A stretch of 64,000 nucleotides of DNA from a virus, in IMG/VR virus record IMGVR_UViG_3300039183_000005, positions 104,333-168,332 of that record. One strand, 5' to 3'. The position numbers were made by a program, and so were the translations under genes. The first letter of the stretch is position 1. Each line of letters opens with the position of its first letter. The notes beneath the pieces were generated by a model that saw only the letters and a list, made by a program, of their open reading frames with translations, did not search any database and was not told where the DNA came from. Shown piece by piece: positions 51,258-59,214 of the stretch.

Positions 51258-51845
51258 TCAAACAGAACTTACAGCGGATGGTATCCATTCCATCGTCTCC
51301 ACTTGAACAGCATCCACTGCCATTTGTTCAAGTGACTCTCCAAGCTTTTTGGCTTCCCACAGACATCTCGCAATCCATCTTTTACACAAATGGATGTTGA
51401 AAAGTCTTATTTCTATGTGTAAACGATCACCATCCTTGTTGACCGGTCGAATAAATCGGTAACGACCATTAGAAAAGGATAAGTCTCTAGTACAATGAAG
51501 TCTTTCACGTCGTTTTGCCGACTTAAATCCCCCCTGTAGATGAGTGTACCATTCTTCCAAATATTCCACCAAAGAACTGCTCCACTCAGGAAAGTTTCCA
51601 GACATATGGACATGAAATCCACAAGACTGATTGCATCGTGCTCCAAATCTTTGGAGTATTGTTACGGAATCAAATACTTGTCCTCTATTATCCCAATCGA
51701 AAATTGGGCTGACAAATTCTCGCCCGCGTGGTTTAATGCTGTAATCTGGTATGTTTCTCCATCGTGGAATACATACTTCTTTCAAATTTTCGTATGTACA
51801 TTTTCCACGAGTTACTTCTATCTCAACTCCAAAAAGCAGAGACAT
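51258..51845 (-). CDS. Amidoligase-like enzyme
   Basis: AGAGGA before the ATG at 51,845 fixes the start. The 195-residue product begins MSLLFGVEIEV with the metal-binding Glu pair of the glutamine-synthetase-like amidoligase family, then DYSIKPRGREFVSPIF, NQSCGFHVHMSG and a terminal RLHIEIRLF. Such ligases join amino acids to peptides or proteins through amide bonds. Given the ubiquitin-like cassette 11 kb away, protein modification is an attractive but unproven role. Confidence 0.82.
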   Translation of the reverse strand: MSLLFGVEIEVTRGKCTYENLKEVCIPRWRNIPDYSIKPRGREFVSPIFDWDNRGQVFDSVTILQRFGARCNQSCGFHVHMSGNFPEWSSSLVEYLEEWYTHLQGGFKSAKRRERLHCTRDLSFSNGRYRFIRPVNKDGDRLHIEIRLFNIHLCKRWIARCLWEAKKLGESLEQMAVDAVQVETMEWIPSAVSSV

Positions 51846-51846
51846 T

Positions 51847-51990
51847 TTAATATCCTCTAAGATCACCAAAAACAGCCTTCTTGCCCACCCAAACAATCCG
51901 CCCACTATATTCTTCGTCCTGTCTTGTAAAGACGATTCCGCATTTTCGCAAGGCTCCGTAGGTTAGGTTACCATTGCGTCTTTTGGCCAC
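51847..51990 (-). CDS. Possible small basic protein, GTG start
   Basis: A 47-codon frame starting at GTG within the end of the upstream gene and stopping two bases before the amidoligase ATG. The product (CGIVFTRQDEEYSGRIVW) reads like a real beta hairpin, but there is no clear SD. Confidence 0.4.
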   Translation of the reverse strand: MAKRRNGNLTYGALRKCGIVFTRQDEEYSGRIVWVGKKAVFGDLRGY

Positions 51991-52259
51991 TCAAATGTGG
52001 TATCTTTCCACCTAAGGGCGAGCCATATCATTGGTCCAGAATCCCATATTTCTTCCTGAATGAATTCGTCGATTGTGGTACCATCTCGTAGGGTATACCG
52101 ATACAACTCTAATTCATCGAACATACCATATGTGCCGATGATTTTTCGTTCGTAATCACCATACCTCCCGCATTGTGGGCATTCATTAACTTTAACGGCA
52201 TTGGTCGTCAAAAATTCTTCGGCACACTTTGGTAGACCTTGCGGTTGTGAACATCTCAT
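51963..52259 (-). CDS. Hypothetical protein with one zinc motif
   Basis: A 98-residue product with NECPQCGRYG, an acidic helical part and aromatic residues (MIWLALRWKDTTFEWP). Unknown family. ATGA overlap with the upstream gene. Confidence 0.6.
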   Translation of the reverse strand: MRCSQPQGLPKCAEEFLTTNAVKVNECPQCGRYGDYERKIIGTYGMFDELELYRYTLRDGTTIDEFIQEEIWDSGPMIWLALRWKDTTFEWPKDAMVT

Positions 52260-52639
52260 CCCCCTTTTCTCCTGTACTCACGACGATTATCGGCACGTGC
52301 TCTAGCAGCAACCTGTTTACGCTTTGCTACGTCCCATGGGGAAGGTGGGCCTCCATCGGAATATCTATCCGATACCAGTAAGAAGTCGTGTATAGGAAAT
52401 TCTGACACTTTTGGGATGAATTCGAGAAATGGATCAATCCATTCTAATCCACCTGATATATGTTTCATCGCCACCAATTCGGCTATCGTACCAAAGTAGT
52501 CAACTTTACGAGGTGAGGTTACTATGCCGACCTTTGCAGAATGACCGAAACATCGCTTTAGGAATACCAGTTGTCTAGCTATGTGGCTAGTCTCGACTGC
52601 TTTTACTATTTCTGAAAATAGCATATGATTTGTTCTCAT
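52256..52639 (-). CDS. Hypothetical protein
   Basis: A 127-residue alpha/beta product with a basic C-terminal tail (RARADNRREYRRKGG). Unknown family. Confidence 0.58.
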   Translation of the reverse strand: MRTNHMLFSEIVKAVETSHIARQLVFLKRCFGHSAKVGIVTSPRKVDYFGTIAELVAMKHISGGLEWIDPFLEFIPKVSEFPIHDFLLVSDRYSDGGPPSPWDVAKRKQVAARARADNRREYRRKGG

Positions 52640-52658
52640 TTAGATACTGCCTTAAGGA

Positions 52659-52721
52659 CTACTCTTCCGGTTCGGCGCCATCAAAATACTCTTCGACCAG
52701 CTTCGCGTCTACCTTGTTCAT
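52659..52721 (-). CDS. 20-residue peptide
   Basis: ATG preceded by a good GAGG gives MNKVDAKLVEEYFDGAEPEE and a TAG stop. It is short but has the best SD in the gap, so it may be a true micro-gene. Confidence 0.4.
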   Translation of the reverse strand: MNKVDAKLVEEYFDGAEPEE

Positions 52722-52753
52722 CGTCTACCTCGCTTTCTTGCCTCGGGGGCGGG

Positions 52754-52906
52754 TTAGGAAATAGATCGCCAGACCAGAAAGATTTCAAATACTGAAAGTT
52801 CGGCTTTGTCTCTCAGGAGTTGGCGGATTCCCTCAAGAGTGATGTTTGTCAGATCGGCCCTGCTCAGAGCTTGCCTAACAACGGTCAGTTTTTCCGAAGT
52901 ATTCAT
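52754..52906 (-). CDS. Small helical protein
   Basis: A 50-codon ORF. The product (MNTSEKLTVVRQALSRADLT) is one charged then hydrophobic helical chain. No strong SD. It fills a 325-base gap between larger genes. Confidence 0.5.
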   Translation of the reverse strand: MNTSEKLTVVRQALSRADLTNITLEGIRQLLRDKAELSVFEIFLVWRSIS

Positions 52907-52963
52907 CGGTTATTTTCCCAATTAAAGAAATCGCTGACACTTCTACACACCATGTGGCACGCA

Positions 52964-53296
52964 TCAAAATCCGAGTGCCTTTTTCAGCATTTCATCCCTT
53001 TTCTTTTTAAAATTAGCTTCAAATTGATCTGGGGTCAGTTGTTGCACCACCCCTTTGTTGTCTGGCTTAGTTCGTTGGTCCGAGACGAGTTGAAGACTTT
53101 TATGATAGAAGCTAATCTCTTCATCTTCCAGACAAATTCCCGGCGTGAAATTCATTAGAACTTTAATCCACGGGTCTTCAGGATCGCCGAATATACCAAC
53201 AACTATTCCAGTTGATCCACTTAAGATCGGACCTTTGCCCGTTTTGACATCCATAATGGTTATGACACCGTCGCCTTTCTTGAAGACAGTAGACAT
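52964..53296 (-). CDS. KOW/SH3-like protein with KKRDE-type tail
   Basis: A strong GGAGG precedes the ATG at 53,296; the longer frame is rejected. The 110-residue product has SH3/KOW-like strands (KKGDGVITIMDVKTGKG, GIVVGIFGDPEDPWIKV), then an extended part and the tail FKKKRDEMLKKALGF shared with other proteins in this window. Role unknown. Confidence 0.7.
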   Translation of the reverse strand: MSTVFKKGDGVITIMDVKTGKGPILSGSTGIVVGIFGDPEDPWIKVLMNFTPGICLEDEEISFYHKSLQLVSDQRTKPDNKGVVQQLTPDQFEANFKKKRDEMLKKALGF

Positions 53297-53741
53297 TCTG
53301 TATTCCTCCAACGACAAGACGTTAGCTATCGCCACTACACGACGATAGTCTACGGGATTAAAGAAACCAGATACAAATTTTGTACCTAGCGCCATTTTCA
53401 CCCACTTTGAACCACCCATCGCCACTAGGGTTTATGATTGCGTAGATTCGTATATACAAAGTGACATTTGCCAAACTGTATTAGAGCTGACCATGGCTTT
53501 GCAGTGCTTCGCAACGCGGTTTTTGACCCCGTAAGACCTGTTTTTGAGATATTCACTCCTTATACAAAACATACCCCCATAGTACCCTTGCTGCGCGCCA
53601 TCGTATGCGGTCAGGATTTTGTAGGGAATTTTGTACCTGGGACACAGACACACCGAGACTACTACAAAAATCCCCCGAATACTTTTAAAAATCCCCGGAT
53701 AGTTTTCAGAGAGCATGGTGTAGTTTTGTTGGGGTGATAAC
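53297..53741. other. Interval without a well-supported gene
   Basis: A 94-codon minus frame (53,432-53,716) exists but has no SD and unusual composition with runs of CCCCC/GGGGG. A plus frame overlaps it. I see no convincing gene; a degenerate or non-coding stretch is possible. Confidence 0.4.
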
Positions 53742-54014
53742 TTATGAAAAAATCCGCTTCAATAGGTCGTCCCTGGCTTCTGATACACGCTTTTCGATAT
53801 TAACTATCGTGGTTACTGGCTGCGTGTTTGCCTGAATAGGCTCAAGCCTGTCATAGGCGAGCCAGAGACATCTTTTGTGGGTCTCTGTTTCTAGTGATAC
53901 TTCGCACAAATCGTGGTCTATTTGGACTATTGGACCTTCCATGCCAAGAATGTCTGGGGTTATTCCGTATACATCCCTAACAACAACTCTGTCACCAACT
54001 TGGAATTTTGACAT
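53742..54014 (-). CDS. KOW/SH3-like protein with shared C-terminal motif
   Basis: AGGAG before the ATG at 54,014 fixes a 90-residue product: MSKFQVGDRVVVRDVYG, then a beta barrel-like part with IDHDLCEVSLETETHKRC, ending KRVSEARDDLLKRIFS. It is the smaller relative in form of the 52,964-53,296 product. Confidence 0.68.
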   Translation of the reverse strand: MSKFQVGDRVVVRDVYGITPDILGMEGPIVQIDHDLCEVSLETETHKRCLWLAYDRLEPIQANTQPVTTIVNIEKRVSEARDDLLKRIFS

Positions 54015-54182
54015 TGGATTACTCCTACAAGAAATCAAATGGACGATACGGCATCTAATCCGTAAGCAATCGATATTGTCTTATGACAATCCCCAGGGAA
54101 CCAATTGCTCTAGCCTCAATTAATAGACTAATCATCCTAATGCGACGCGCCACAACATGAAGCAGCGCGCCACGAAAAAGAA

Positions 54183-54581
54183 TTACTTAATGATTGCTTT
54201 ACGATGTATAGACCTATGGCATGATTGACATAACCACCGAACGTCAAACCAGTGTTTTTCTTCGTAACCCAAATAATGGTGTGATTCTGTTTTGGCTGAT
54301 AGTCCACATTTACTACATACGCTCGGGCGAACAAGATGGCCGCTTTTAATTGCCTGATTCACCCTGTTTCTAGCTATGTTTTTGTAGTAATTTTTCTGCT
54401 TGCTGGATATTTTGTATCGTTTCTGAGATGTTTTTCCAGCTTCGGACTGACGCCATTTCTTGCGACGTTCCCTGTTTTTTCGGTCATATTTGAGGTATGC
54501 TTCTCTGCGACATTCTGGGCATCTCATTATCCCTGATTGTTTGGTATACTTCAAATTATGTTTGTCGCAAATCTTAGGCAT
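54183..54581 (-). CDS. HNH endonuclease
   Basis: The 132-residue product has an N-terminal zinc knuckle (CDKHNLKY, CPECRRE), a long basic helix, and a C-terminal HNH fold: CSKCGLSAKTESHHYLGYE and WLCQSCHRSIH. It is the leftmost gene before the motif-rich, gene-poor region and could be a homing nuclease. Confidence 0.85.
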   Translation of the reverse strand: MPKICDKHNLKYTKQSGIMRCPECRREAYLKYDRKNRERRKKWRQSEAGKTSQKRYKISSKQKNYYKNIARNRVNQAIKSGHLVRPSVCSKCGLSAKTESHHYLGYEEKHWFDVRWLCQSCHRSIHRKAIIK

Positions 54582-55730
54582 CGCAAATCTCCCACAAAAA
54601 AGAGTGGAAAGGATTCCCCGCCAAATCCCATCCTACTGATATACCCATATGGCTATACACCAGTACCCACACATTTATGGCAAGCAAACCCACCAGACTT
54701 GCCACATTGAAATCAGGGATGCCGTACTAAATGGTCTCACACCCCGATAACAACATTCCCGACCCGTAGGTCCAACCAATCTACTTTTATGGACAACGCC
54801 CTACCTTTGCTGTCTTGCCAGCTATGCTACAAAAAATCGTTTACACGAAAATTTGATCTCGGCATGGAATAGGACGGTTTCATTGTGTCCTTCATTAACG
54901 ACAGTGTATTTCGCAGCGCGCAACCAGACCGGGCAATCGGTTTACTCTGGTTTTGCTAACTGGCTGTCGTGTCGTGCCGTTCAGCGTACCATCAGACACG
55001 TGGGCGCAACTCCAAACGTCCGACGAATCCAAACAAGTATGAAACTCTTACGCTATCCGATCGACCGACCCCGCGCGCCATCGGCATAGTTCACAAGACC
55101 ATTTTCGATAGAAATTACAGCGCAGAAAGTTTATCAGACTTGCTACGAGGATTGCCTATCACACGACAAAATCAAAGCCCATACTCCACGCTAGACGATA
55201 TTCCCATAACATACGTGAATAGTTAATGCACAATTCACAAAATACGTTTTCGCTGTTTATTGCCGAAATAAACCCTTGCTTGACGTATGGAGAAATCGCG
55301 CATACGATATGTTACTTATTCCGTCCGCGCCTAGACGGTATAGACTGAGCCCGCATTTCGGACTCTGCGTTTTGCCGCCGCTAGAACTGGCTTTCGACCC
55401 GATAATCGTTGTTCCGGTTTAGACCCGACTACGCACGTCTTGCGCTATCGACAGACCCTACTACGGCAATTATCGGACTACTAACCAACTCCGTCCGGGA
55501 ATACCCGACACTTATCGGACTCCCCGCCGTATTGGTTATGGGAACCGCTGACACATTTAGTGTGCCTATATCAGACAGACTTTACTCTGTCAGCGCGGAT
55601 GTTATCCGCCAAGCGATTCAATCCAGACTTTATATCTGAATGCCCATCGGTCCACACTCTGGACGCGCCGAGAGTTCTTCGGACTATGCTACTGAAACAG
55701 AATATCGCCCAAAGTGTGGTACGGCGGACA
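54582..55730. other. 1.15-kb interval without a supported gene
   Basis: Base composition is clearly richer in G and C than the flanking genes. Minus-strand frames are short and lack SDs; plus-strand frames exist (for instance 55,409-55,639) but also lack SDs. Copies of TTATCGGACT occur at 55,470 and 55,512 on the plus strand, the opposite orientation to the array at 56.3-59.05 kb. It may be a non-coding RNA, a decayed gene or a cis-acting region. Confidence 0.5.
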
Positions 55731-56060
55731 CTACTTGCTGACCGTCACAAAATCGCGCAGGGACTTACGAATACCACCGATGGACGCCCGACGACCCATA
55801 ATTCCGGCGGAGATATGGGACGCATTGAGGCCGATCCAACCATCGCGCTCCGGTGGCGTATATCCGGACCCTTCGGCGTAGGCCGTTTCGAGACGCGCCC
55901 ACGTCTCCTGAAGCGCAGCGATAGCATCCTCAAGAGTCTTGAACTTGGACGCGGCATCGACGATGCCCTTGTGGTCCTTATAGGACGCGGCCAAAGCCCG
56001 AAAATCATCCAGACTATACTCCGTCCCTACTTCATTCTCGGCAACCATAGCGTTGGACAT
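55731..56060 (-). CDS. Hypothetical helical protein
   Basis: AGGAG lies eight bases before the ATG. The 109-residue product is helical and acidic in its middle (AASKFKTLEDAIAALQETW) with a small Gly-rich end. Composition is much richer in GC than genes left of 54 kb. A consensus promoter at 56,250-56,278 serves it. Unknown family. Confidence 0.68.
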   Translation of the reverse strand: MSNAMVAENEVGTEYSLDDFRALAASYKDHKGIVDAASKFKTLEDAIAALQETWARLETAYAEGSGYTPPERDGWIGLNASHISAGIMGRRASIGGIRKSLRDFVTVSK

Positions 56061-56881
56061 AACACAACTCCTATAGGAAAGTGTACATCCGTCCTATGCC
56101 GAAACTACCCCGTCCCGACTATAGGACGGACAAGTAGTGGACTAGGCTTTATTCGGACGCGCCTTGCACGCGCCTCTTGTTTTCGGTCCTAGACAGGACT
56201 TCGGCTTGCGTCCGTTTTCGTGTTATCAGTTTCTCATATCCTACATCATACTATAGATTTAGTTATACATACTGTCAAGGCGCGATCAAAAAAACTTTTC
56301 CGCCTTTTTAGGCTAAAATCCGCGTTATTATTATGCAATTGCCGATAATATCGAATTGTAACAACGTCCGCTTTTTTACATCCGATAATATCACCGTTTT
56401 TGATCGGTCTTATAAGAACACGTTATTATACGCCGTAATGCGCTATATTATCGAATCGTCCTATAGGATGTATTATGCTAGTTCAATAACTCAAAAAGGT
56501 CCAAATAATTTTGGCTTTCTTATGTGAATGGTTCAATAATACTTACACTTGTGCGCAAATGTAAGCATTTTTATCCAATAAGTCCGATAAAAATTTCAAT
56601 TTCCGATAATTTTAATTTGATATTATCAGATATTTACAATAATATCGTAGTCCGATAAGTAGATTCTCATAAAAATTGCCGTTTGTTGGCTGTAAACCGA
56701 GATATTATCGGAAAATACATGCACGCCAAACTAGAATCCGAACATGTCCGATAAAACCCACGGCCCAACGTCCTATAAATTACGGAGGTCCGCGCCTACC
56801 GATGGTCCGATAAAGTTTGAATCTGCGCAAAAATATAGGACCAAGAATTGCGCATGTCCTTGGTCCTATAATTCGGATCGG
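56061..56881. other. Non-coding interval with promoter and motif copies
   Basis: About 820 bases without a gene. The left part holds the promoter at 56,250 and a 180-base leader for the 56,060 gene, with several GTCCTATA/TATAGGAC elements. The right part is AT-rich and carries eight CCGATAA copies between 56,341 and 56,815. Confidence 0.55.
56250..56278 (-). promoter_or_regulatory. Consensus sigma70-type promoter
   Basis: On the minus strand a perfect TTGACA (56,273-56,278), 17-base spacer and TATAGT (56,250-56,255). This is the best-matching host-type promoter in the window and drives the 55,731-56,060 gene. Confidence 0.8.
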
Positions 56882-57145
56882 TTATCGGTCTAAACTGTTT
56901 AGGCGCTGTGCGAATCCGATAATTCTTTGCCTGTCGCTGTCCGATAATCTCGGATTGTTATTGGGCTTCCATTTCTTATCGGAACCGCGCCATACCAGTC
57001 CGATAAGCTTATGTTCGCATTCGATGCACCGATAAACTTGATAGATATTATCGGATATTCTGCTGAATACCAATAGGTTATCGGTCCTAGTGTTTTCACC
57101 CTGCGATTGCGCATGTCCGATAAATTTCTTCTCGTTTATGTTCAC
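56882..57145 (-). CDS. Hypothetical protein, GTG start
   Basis: AGGGAG lies seven bases before the GTG at 57,145. The 87-residue product has a YRCIECEHKLIGLVW part with one CxxC and a polar, Arg/Asn-rich C-terminus. Eight or more motif copies lie inside the coding sequence, encoding variants of LSD, SDN and IG. Unknown family. Confidence 0.6.
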   Translation of the reverse strand: MNINEKKFIGHAQSQGENTRTDNLLVFSRISDNIYQVYRCIECEHKLIGLVWRGSDKKWKPNNNPRLSDSDRQRIIGFAQRLNSLDR

Positions 57146-57156
57146 GTTATCGCTCC

Positions 57157-57228
57157 CTACCATAACGCAATAGTTATCGCTATCGCGTACAGTACTACTG
57201 CAATCCAGAATCTCGTTTCGCGCCCCAT
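57157..57228 (-). CDS. 23-residue membrane peptide
   Basis: GGTGG precedes the ATG. The product MGRETRFWIAVVLYAIAI continues hydrophobically to a single short transmembrane helix. Other tiny membrane peptides follow in this unit. Confidence 0.45.
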   Translation of the reverse strand: MGRETRFWIAVVLYAIAITIALW

Positions 57229-57238
57229 AATTCCACCG

Positions 57239-57550
57239 TTAGTCCAATAACCTAACATCCACGATGCCTACAGTATCGGACTCGTCAACGTCCGAAAACA
57301 TGAGATTCCCTATGTATCCGTAGTTATTGGCCAAGTTGGTTTCAAGTCCAACTTTAGCGCCGCGCTTGGTTGTGCCGAATCCGCACGCGCCGTAGGTCCG
57401 AGAATGGAATGGTCCGATAACCCATGCCATCCAATATCGGCCGTTTCTACTGTAGCAATAACGGACAGTCCGTTTTGCCGAAAGTTTACGATTTACGGCA
57501 TCGACCGATAATGCCGTACGTCCCGTCTGCCCGATAACTGAATTCCTCAT
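57239..57550 (-). CDS. Hypothetical protein
   Basis: GGGAG before the ATG and a promoter at 57,591-57,619 support this 103-residue gene. The product is basic with a Tyr/Gly-rich beta part (YCYSRNGRYWMAWVIG; GACGFGTTKRGAKVG). Unknown family. Confidence 0.65.
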   Translation of the reverse strand: MRNSVIGQTGRTALSVDAVNRKLSAKRTVRYCYSRNGRYWMAWVIGPFHSRTYGACGFGTTKRGAKVGLETNLANNYGYIGNLMFSDVDESDTVGIVDVRLLD

Positions 57551-57590
57551 TTTCCTTCTCCCGATAATAACTTGTTTCCGCGTTCACTAT

Positions 57591-57619
57591 ATTCTAGGCT
57601 AGCGCCGCAAGACAGTCAA
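57591..57619 (-). promoter_or_regulatory. Sigma70-like promoter
   Basis: TTGACT (57,614-57,619), 17-base spacer and TAGAAT (57,591-57,596) on the minus strand, just upstream of the 57,550 gene. The same -10 hexamer is used at 58,801. Confidence 0.65.
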
Positions 57620-57623
57620 GGTC

Positions 57624-57947
57624 TTATAATGCTTTTTTCTCACCGGATAGCCTGCGAAGGATTATCGCTCGTTGCGCCTTTGTCGTCCGATAACGCCATC
57701 GGTCCAGGATGCTATGATTAGTCCCATAATGATTGCAGGCCCAAAATCCTAGTCCGATAACCACTATCGGTACAATCCATCCGATAAATCTTGCCGCTAT
57801 TCCGATAACGAATGTTGCTCCGATAATTCCTCCGATGGTACTAAGAAACAACATTGTAAAGCATGAGTAAATAGCCCAACCGTCTATGGTCCGATAAGAC
57901 GAATCTTCTTTCTTGGTAGCGATAACCATATCTCCGTAATCAAGCAT
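57624..57947 (-). CDS. Two-helix membrane protein
   Basis: AGGAG precedes the ATG. The 107-residue product has a polar N-terminus and two transmembrane segments (FTMLFLSTIGGIIGATFVIG and IGWIVPIVVIGLGFWACNHY), then a basic tail. Role unknown. Confidence 0.65.
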   Translation of the reverse strand: MLDYGDMVIATKKEDSSYRTIDGWAIYSCFTMLFLSTIGGIIGATFVIGIAARFIGWIVPIVVIGLGFWACNHYGTNHSILDRWRYRTTKAQRAIILRRLSGEKKAL

Positions 57948-58176
57948 TGCTTGAACTCCTAACGTGTCCGATAACTAGCTGATTCTCTAGCGTATCGTTT
58001 CCGATAACCCTCATTGCTCCCGATTCAAGTGTTACTATAACGAATCCTTCTTCTTCCGATAACATTCTTGCTGCGATGCGTCCGAAAGACATAGCAAGAG
58101 CGTCCGATAAACCCTCTGTCGCTGAGGGTCCGATATCTCCCATCTTCGGGATTTCCAGTTTCGCTTTACCGTACAT
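57940..58176 (-). CDS. Hypothetical protein
   Basis: AGGAG seven bases before the ATG; its spacer is TCCTATA, the variant motif. The 78-residue product has a helical core (LSDALAMSFGRIAARML) and a beta end. Eight-base overlap with the downstream gene. Unknown family. Confidence 0.62.
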   Translation of the reverse strand: MYGKAKLEIPKMGDIGPSATEGLSDALAMSFGRIAARMLSEEEGFVIVTLESGAMRVIGNDTLENQLVIGHVRSSSNA

Positions 58177-58244
58177 TATAGGACTCCTTACACACGGGCC
58201 AAATTAGATTCAAATAACGTCCGACTATGCAGTCCCTTTGTTCG

Positions 58245-58493
58245 TTATCGGCCCAAGACGACCCTATCTACAATGTCCGATATACGAACGTAATCTTCAC
58301 ACTCCCGATAACTTGGCCAATTATCGGGCACTAGCAGAGAATCGGCGTTTCGGTTATCGGTCACAGAAACTACTTCGGCATGTTCCGATAACTTTAGCCA
58401 GTCGAGCAGGTCCGATAGGTATAGGTCCGGTACTGCGGCATACTTATTGAACCTACAATCCGGCGTCCGATATGTAATCACGTTATAGGTCAT
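58245..58493 (-). CDS. Hypothetical acidic protein
   Basis: The ATG at 58,493 overlaps the stop of the 29-residue peptide gene (TAATG). The 82-residue product is rich in Asp/Leu/Arg (DLYLSDLLDWLKLSEHAE). The longer frame reaching 58,796 is rejected because two small membrane genes with SDs occupy it in other frames. Unknown family. Confidence 0.6.
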   Translation of the reverse strand: MTYNVITYRTPDCRFNKYAAVPDLYLSDLLDWLKLSEHAEVVSVTDNRNADSLLVPDNWPSYRECEDYVRISDIVDRVVLGR

Positions 58494-58582
58494 TACAGTC
58501 TCCCTGAAAGATCGTCCCATATTCCCCAAACCGCCAAACCACCGATAATTACCACTAACAAACATCCGATAAGCATGGTCAT
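58493..58582 (-). CDS. 29-residue membrane peptide
   Basis: GGAG eight bases before the ATG. The product MTMLIGCLLVVIIGGLAVWG ends in a short charged tail: one transmembrane helix. Tiny membrane peptides of this form can act on host transport or lysis; role unknown. Confidence 0.6.
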   Translation of the reverse strand: MTMLIGCLLVVIIGGLAVWGIWDDLSGRL

Positions 58583-58594
58583 AGTTATCGCTCC

Positions 58595-58762
58595 TTACAG
58601 AATGCGTCGCCCACAATGTGAAGTGTTCTTGCAATACCTCAGAGAACGGTACGTCCCGATAATTGCCCCAAGGATTGCTAGTCCGAGAACCACATAGATA
58701 CTGTGGTTCAGGTCCGAAAACAGCCAAGAGGTTACTTCGTTGATTAGAGTCTGATAATTCAT
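58595..58762 (-). CDS. Small single-pass membrane protein
   Basis: AAAGGA before the ATG gives a 55-residue product with a hydrophobic helix (SIYVVLGLAILGAIIG) and a basic tail. The promoter at 58,801-58,829 is directly upstream, making this the first gene of the leftward unit. Confidence 0.62.
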   Translation of the reverse strand: MNYQTLINEVTSWLFSDLNHSIYVVLGLAILGAIIGTYRSLRYCKNTSHCGRRIL

Positions 58763-58800
58763 CGTTTCTTTCCTTTATGTTAGTGTCATCGTCCAATTAT

Positions 58801-58829
58801 ATTCTAGAATAGAATCTGCAAGAATGCAA
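58801..58829 (-). promoter_or_regulatory. Leftward promoter of the divergent region
   Basis: TTGCAT (58,824-58,829), 17-base spacer and TAGAAT (58,801-58,806) on the minus strand, 39 bases before the 58,762 start. Confidence 0.6.
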
Positions 58830-58920
58830 GAAACAAAAAAGAAAAAAGTCACGTCCTATAACTTAGTCCGTTTCGGTGATGTGTTGTGGTATGGTATCGG
58901 GCTAGTCCTATAACTCATAC

Positions 58921-58937
58921 CTTGCATGTCATGCAAG
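58921..58937. promoter_or_regulatory. Operator-like palindrome
   Basis: CTTGCATGTCATGCAAG is a perfect 17-base dyad with one central base. A 13-base half of it (ATGTCATGCAAGA) recurs near 22,122-22,135 in another promoter region. It fits a dimeric repressor site; no repressor is identified. Confidence 0.55.
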
Positions 58938-59214
58938 ATATTAGTCCGATAACTCGGCTTGATCGGTGGGTAGTCCGATAACTCGGTCTGGGGGTATGCT
59001 GGTAATATAGGTAAGTCCGATAACTCGGGCAGGGTCCGATAACGCACGGGGTTCATTCACAACAAGCCAAATTCCCCCACTCCCTACAACTTTTCGCGTA
59101 CACTCTTTCTTGTACCACCCACCTTATCCCCCACAGGGGGTACCCCCTTTTTCACACGCCAGGAGAAACCGCTTTATCGGCTCCAAAAATATCAAAAAAA
59201 AATCGGAGGAAGAT

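Larger units (their letters stand above)
56340..59045. repeat. Dense array of oriented GTCCGATAAC / GTTATCGGAC elements
   Basis: I count by eye 43 copies of the 7-base core CCGATAA or TTATCGG, 35 in the plus-strand CCGATAA sense and 8 opposite, inside genes and between them. A random sequence of this size would give fewer than one. Many extend to GTCCGATAAC. Related GTCCTATAAC copies are mixed in. Elsewhere in the window the core is seen only sporadically (for example 9,086 and 33,387). Confidence 0.9.

Noticed and set aside
54721-54840. tRNA-like stretch in the gene-poor interval
   Set aside because: A D-arm-like GCTGGC segment is present but there is no matching acceptor stem or T-loop GTTCGA, so no cloverleaf forms.
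55560-56192. A 210-codon plus-strand ORF
   Set aside because: It lies opposite the 55,731-56,060 gene, which has an SD and a consensus promoter; the plus frame has no SD and is best seen as a shadow.
58245-58796. A 183-codon minus-strand ORF
   Set aside because: Its N-terminal 101 codons overlap two small membrane genes (58,493-58,582 and 58,595-58,762) that have SDs in other frames; only the last 82 codons, starting at a TAATG overlap, are kept.
56340-59045. CRISPR array interpretation of the repeats
   Set aside because: The units are only 7-10 bases, irregularly spaced, and lie within coding sequences; no cas1/cas2 is present and the Cas4-like gene is far away.
58856-59056. A 66-codon minus ORF with PELSDL/TELSDY repeats
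   Set aside because: It has no SD and its amino-acid repeats are just the translation of the GTCCGATAAC elements.
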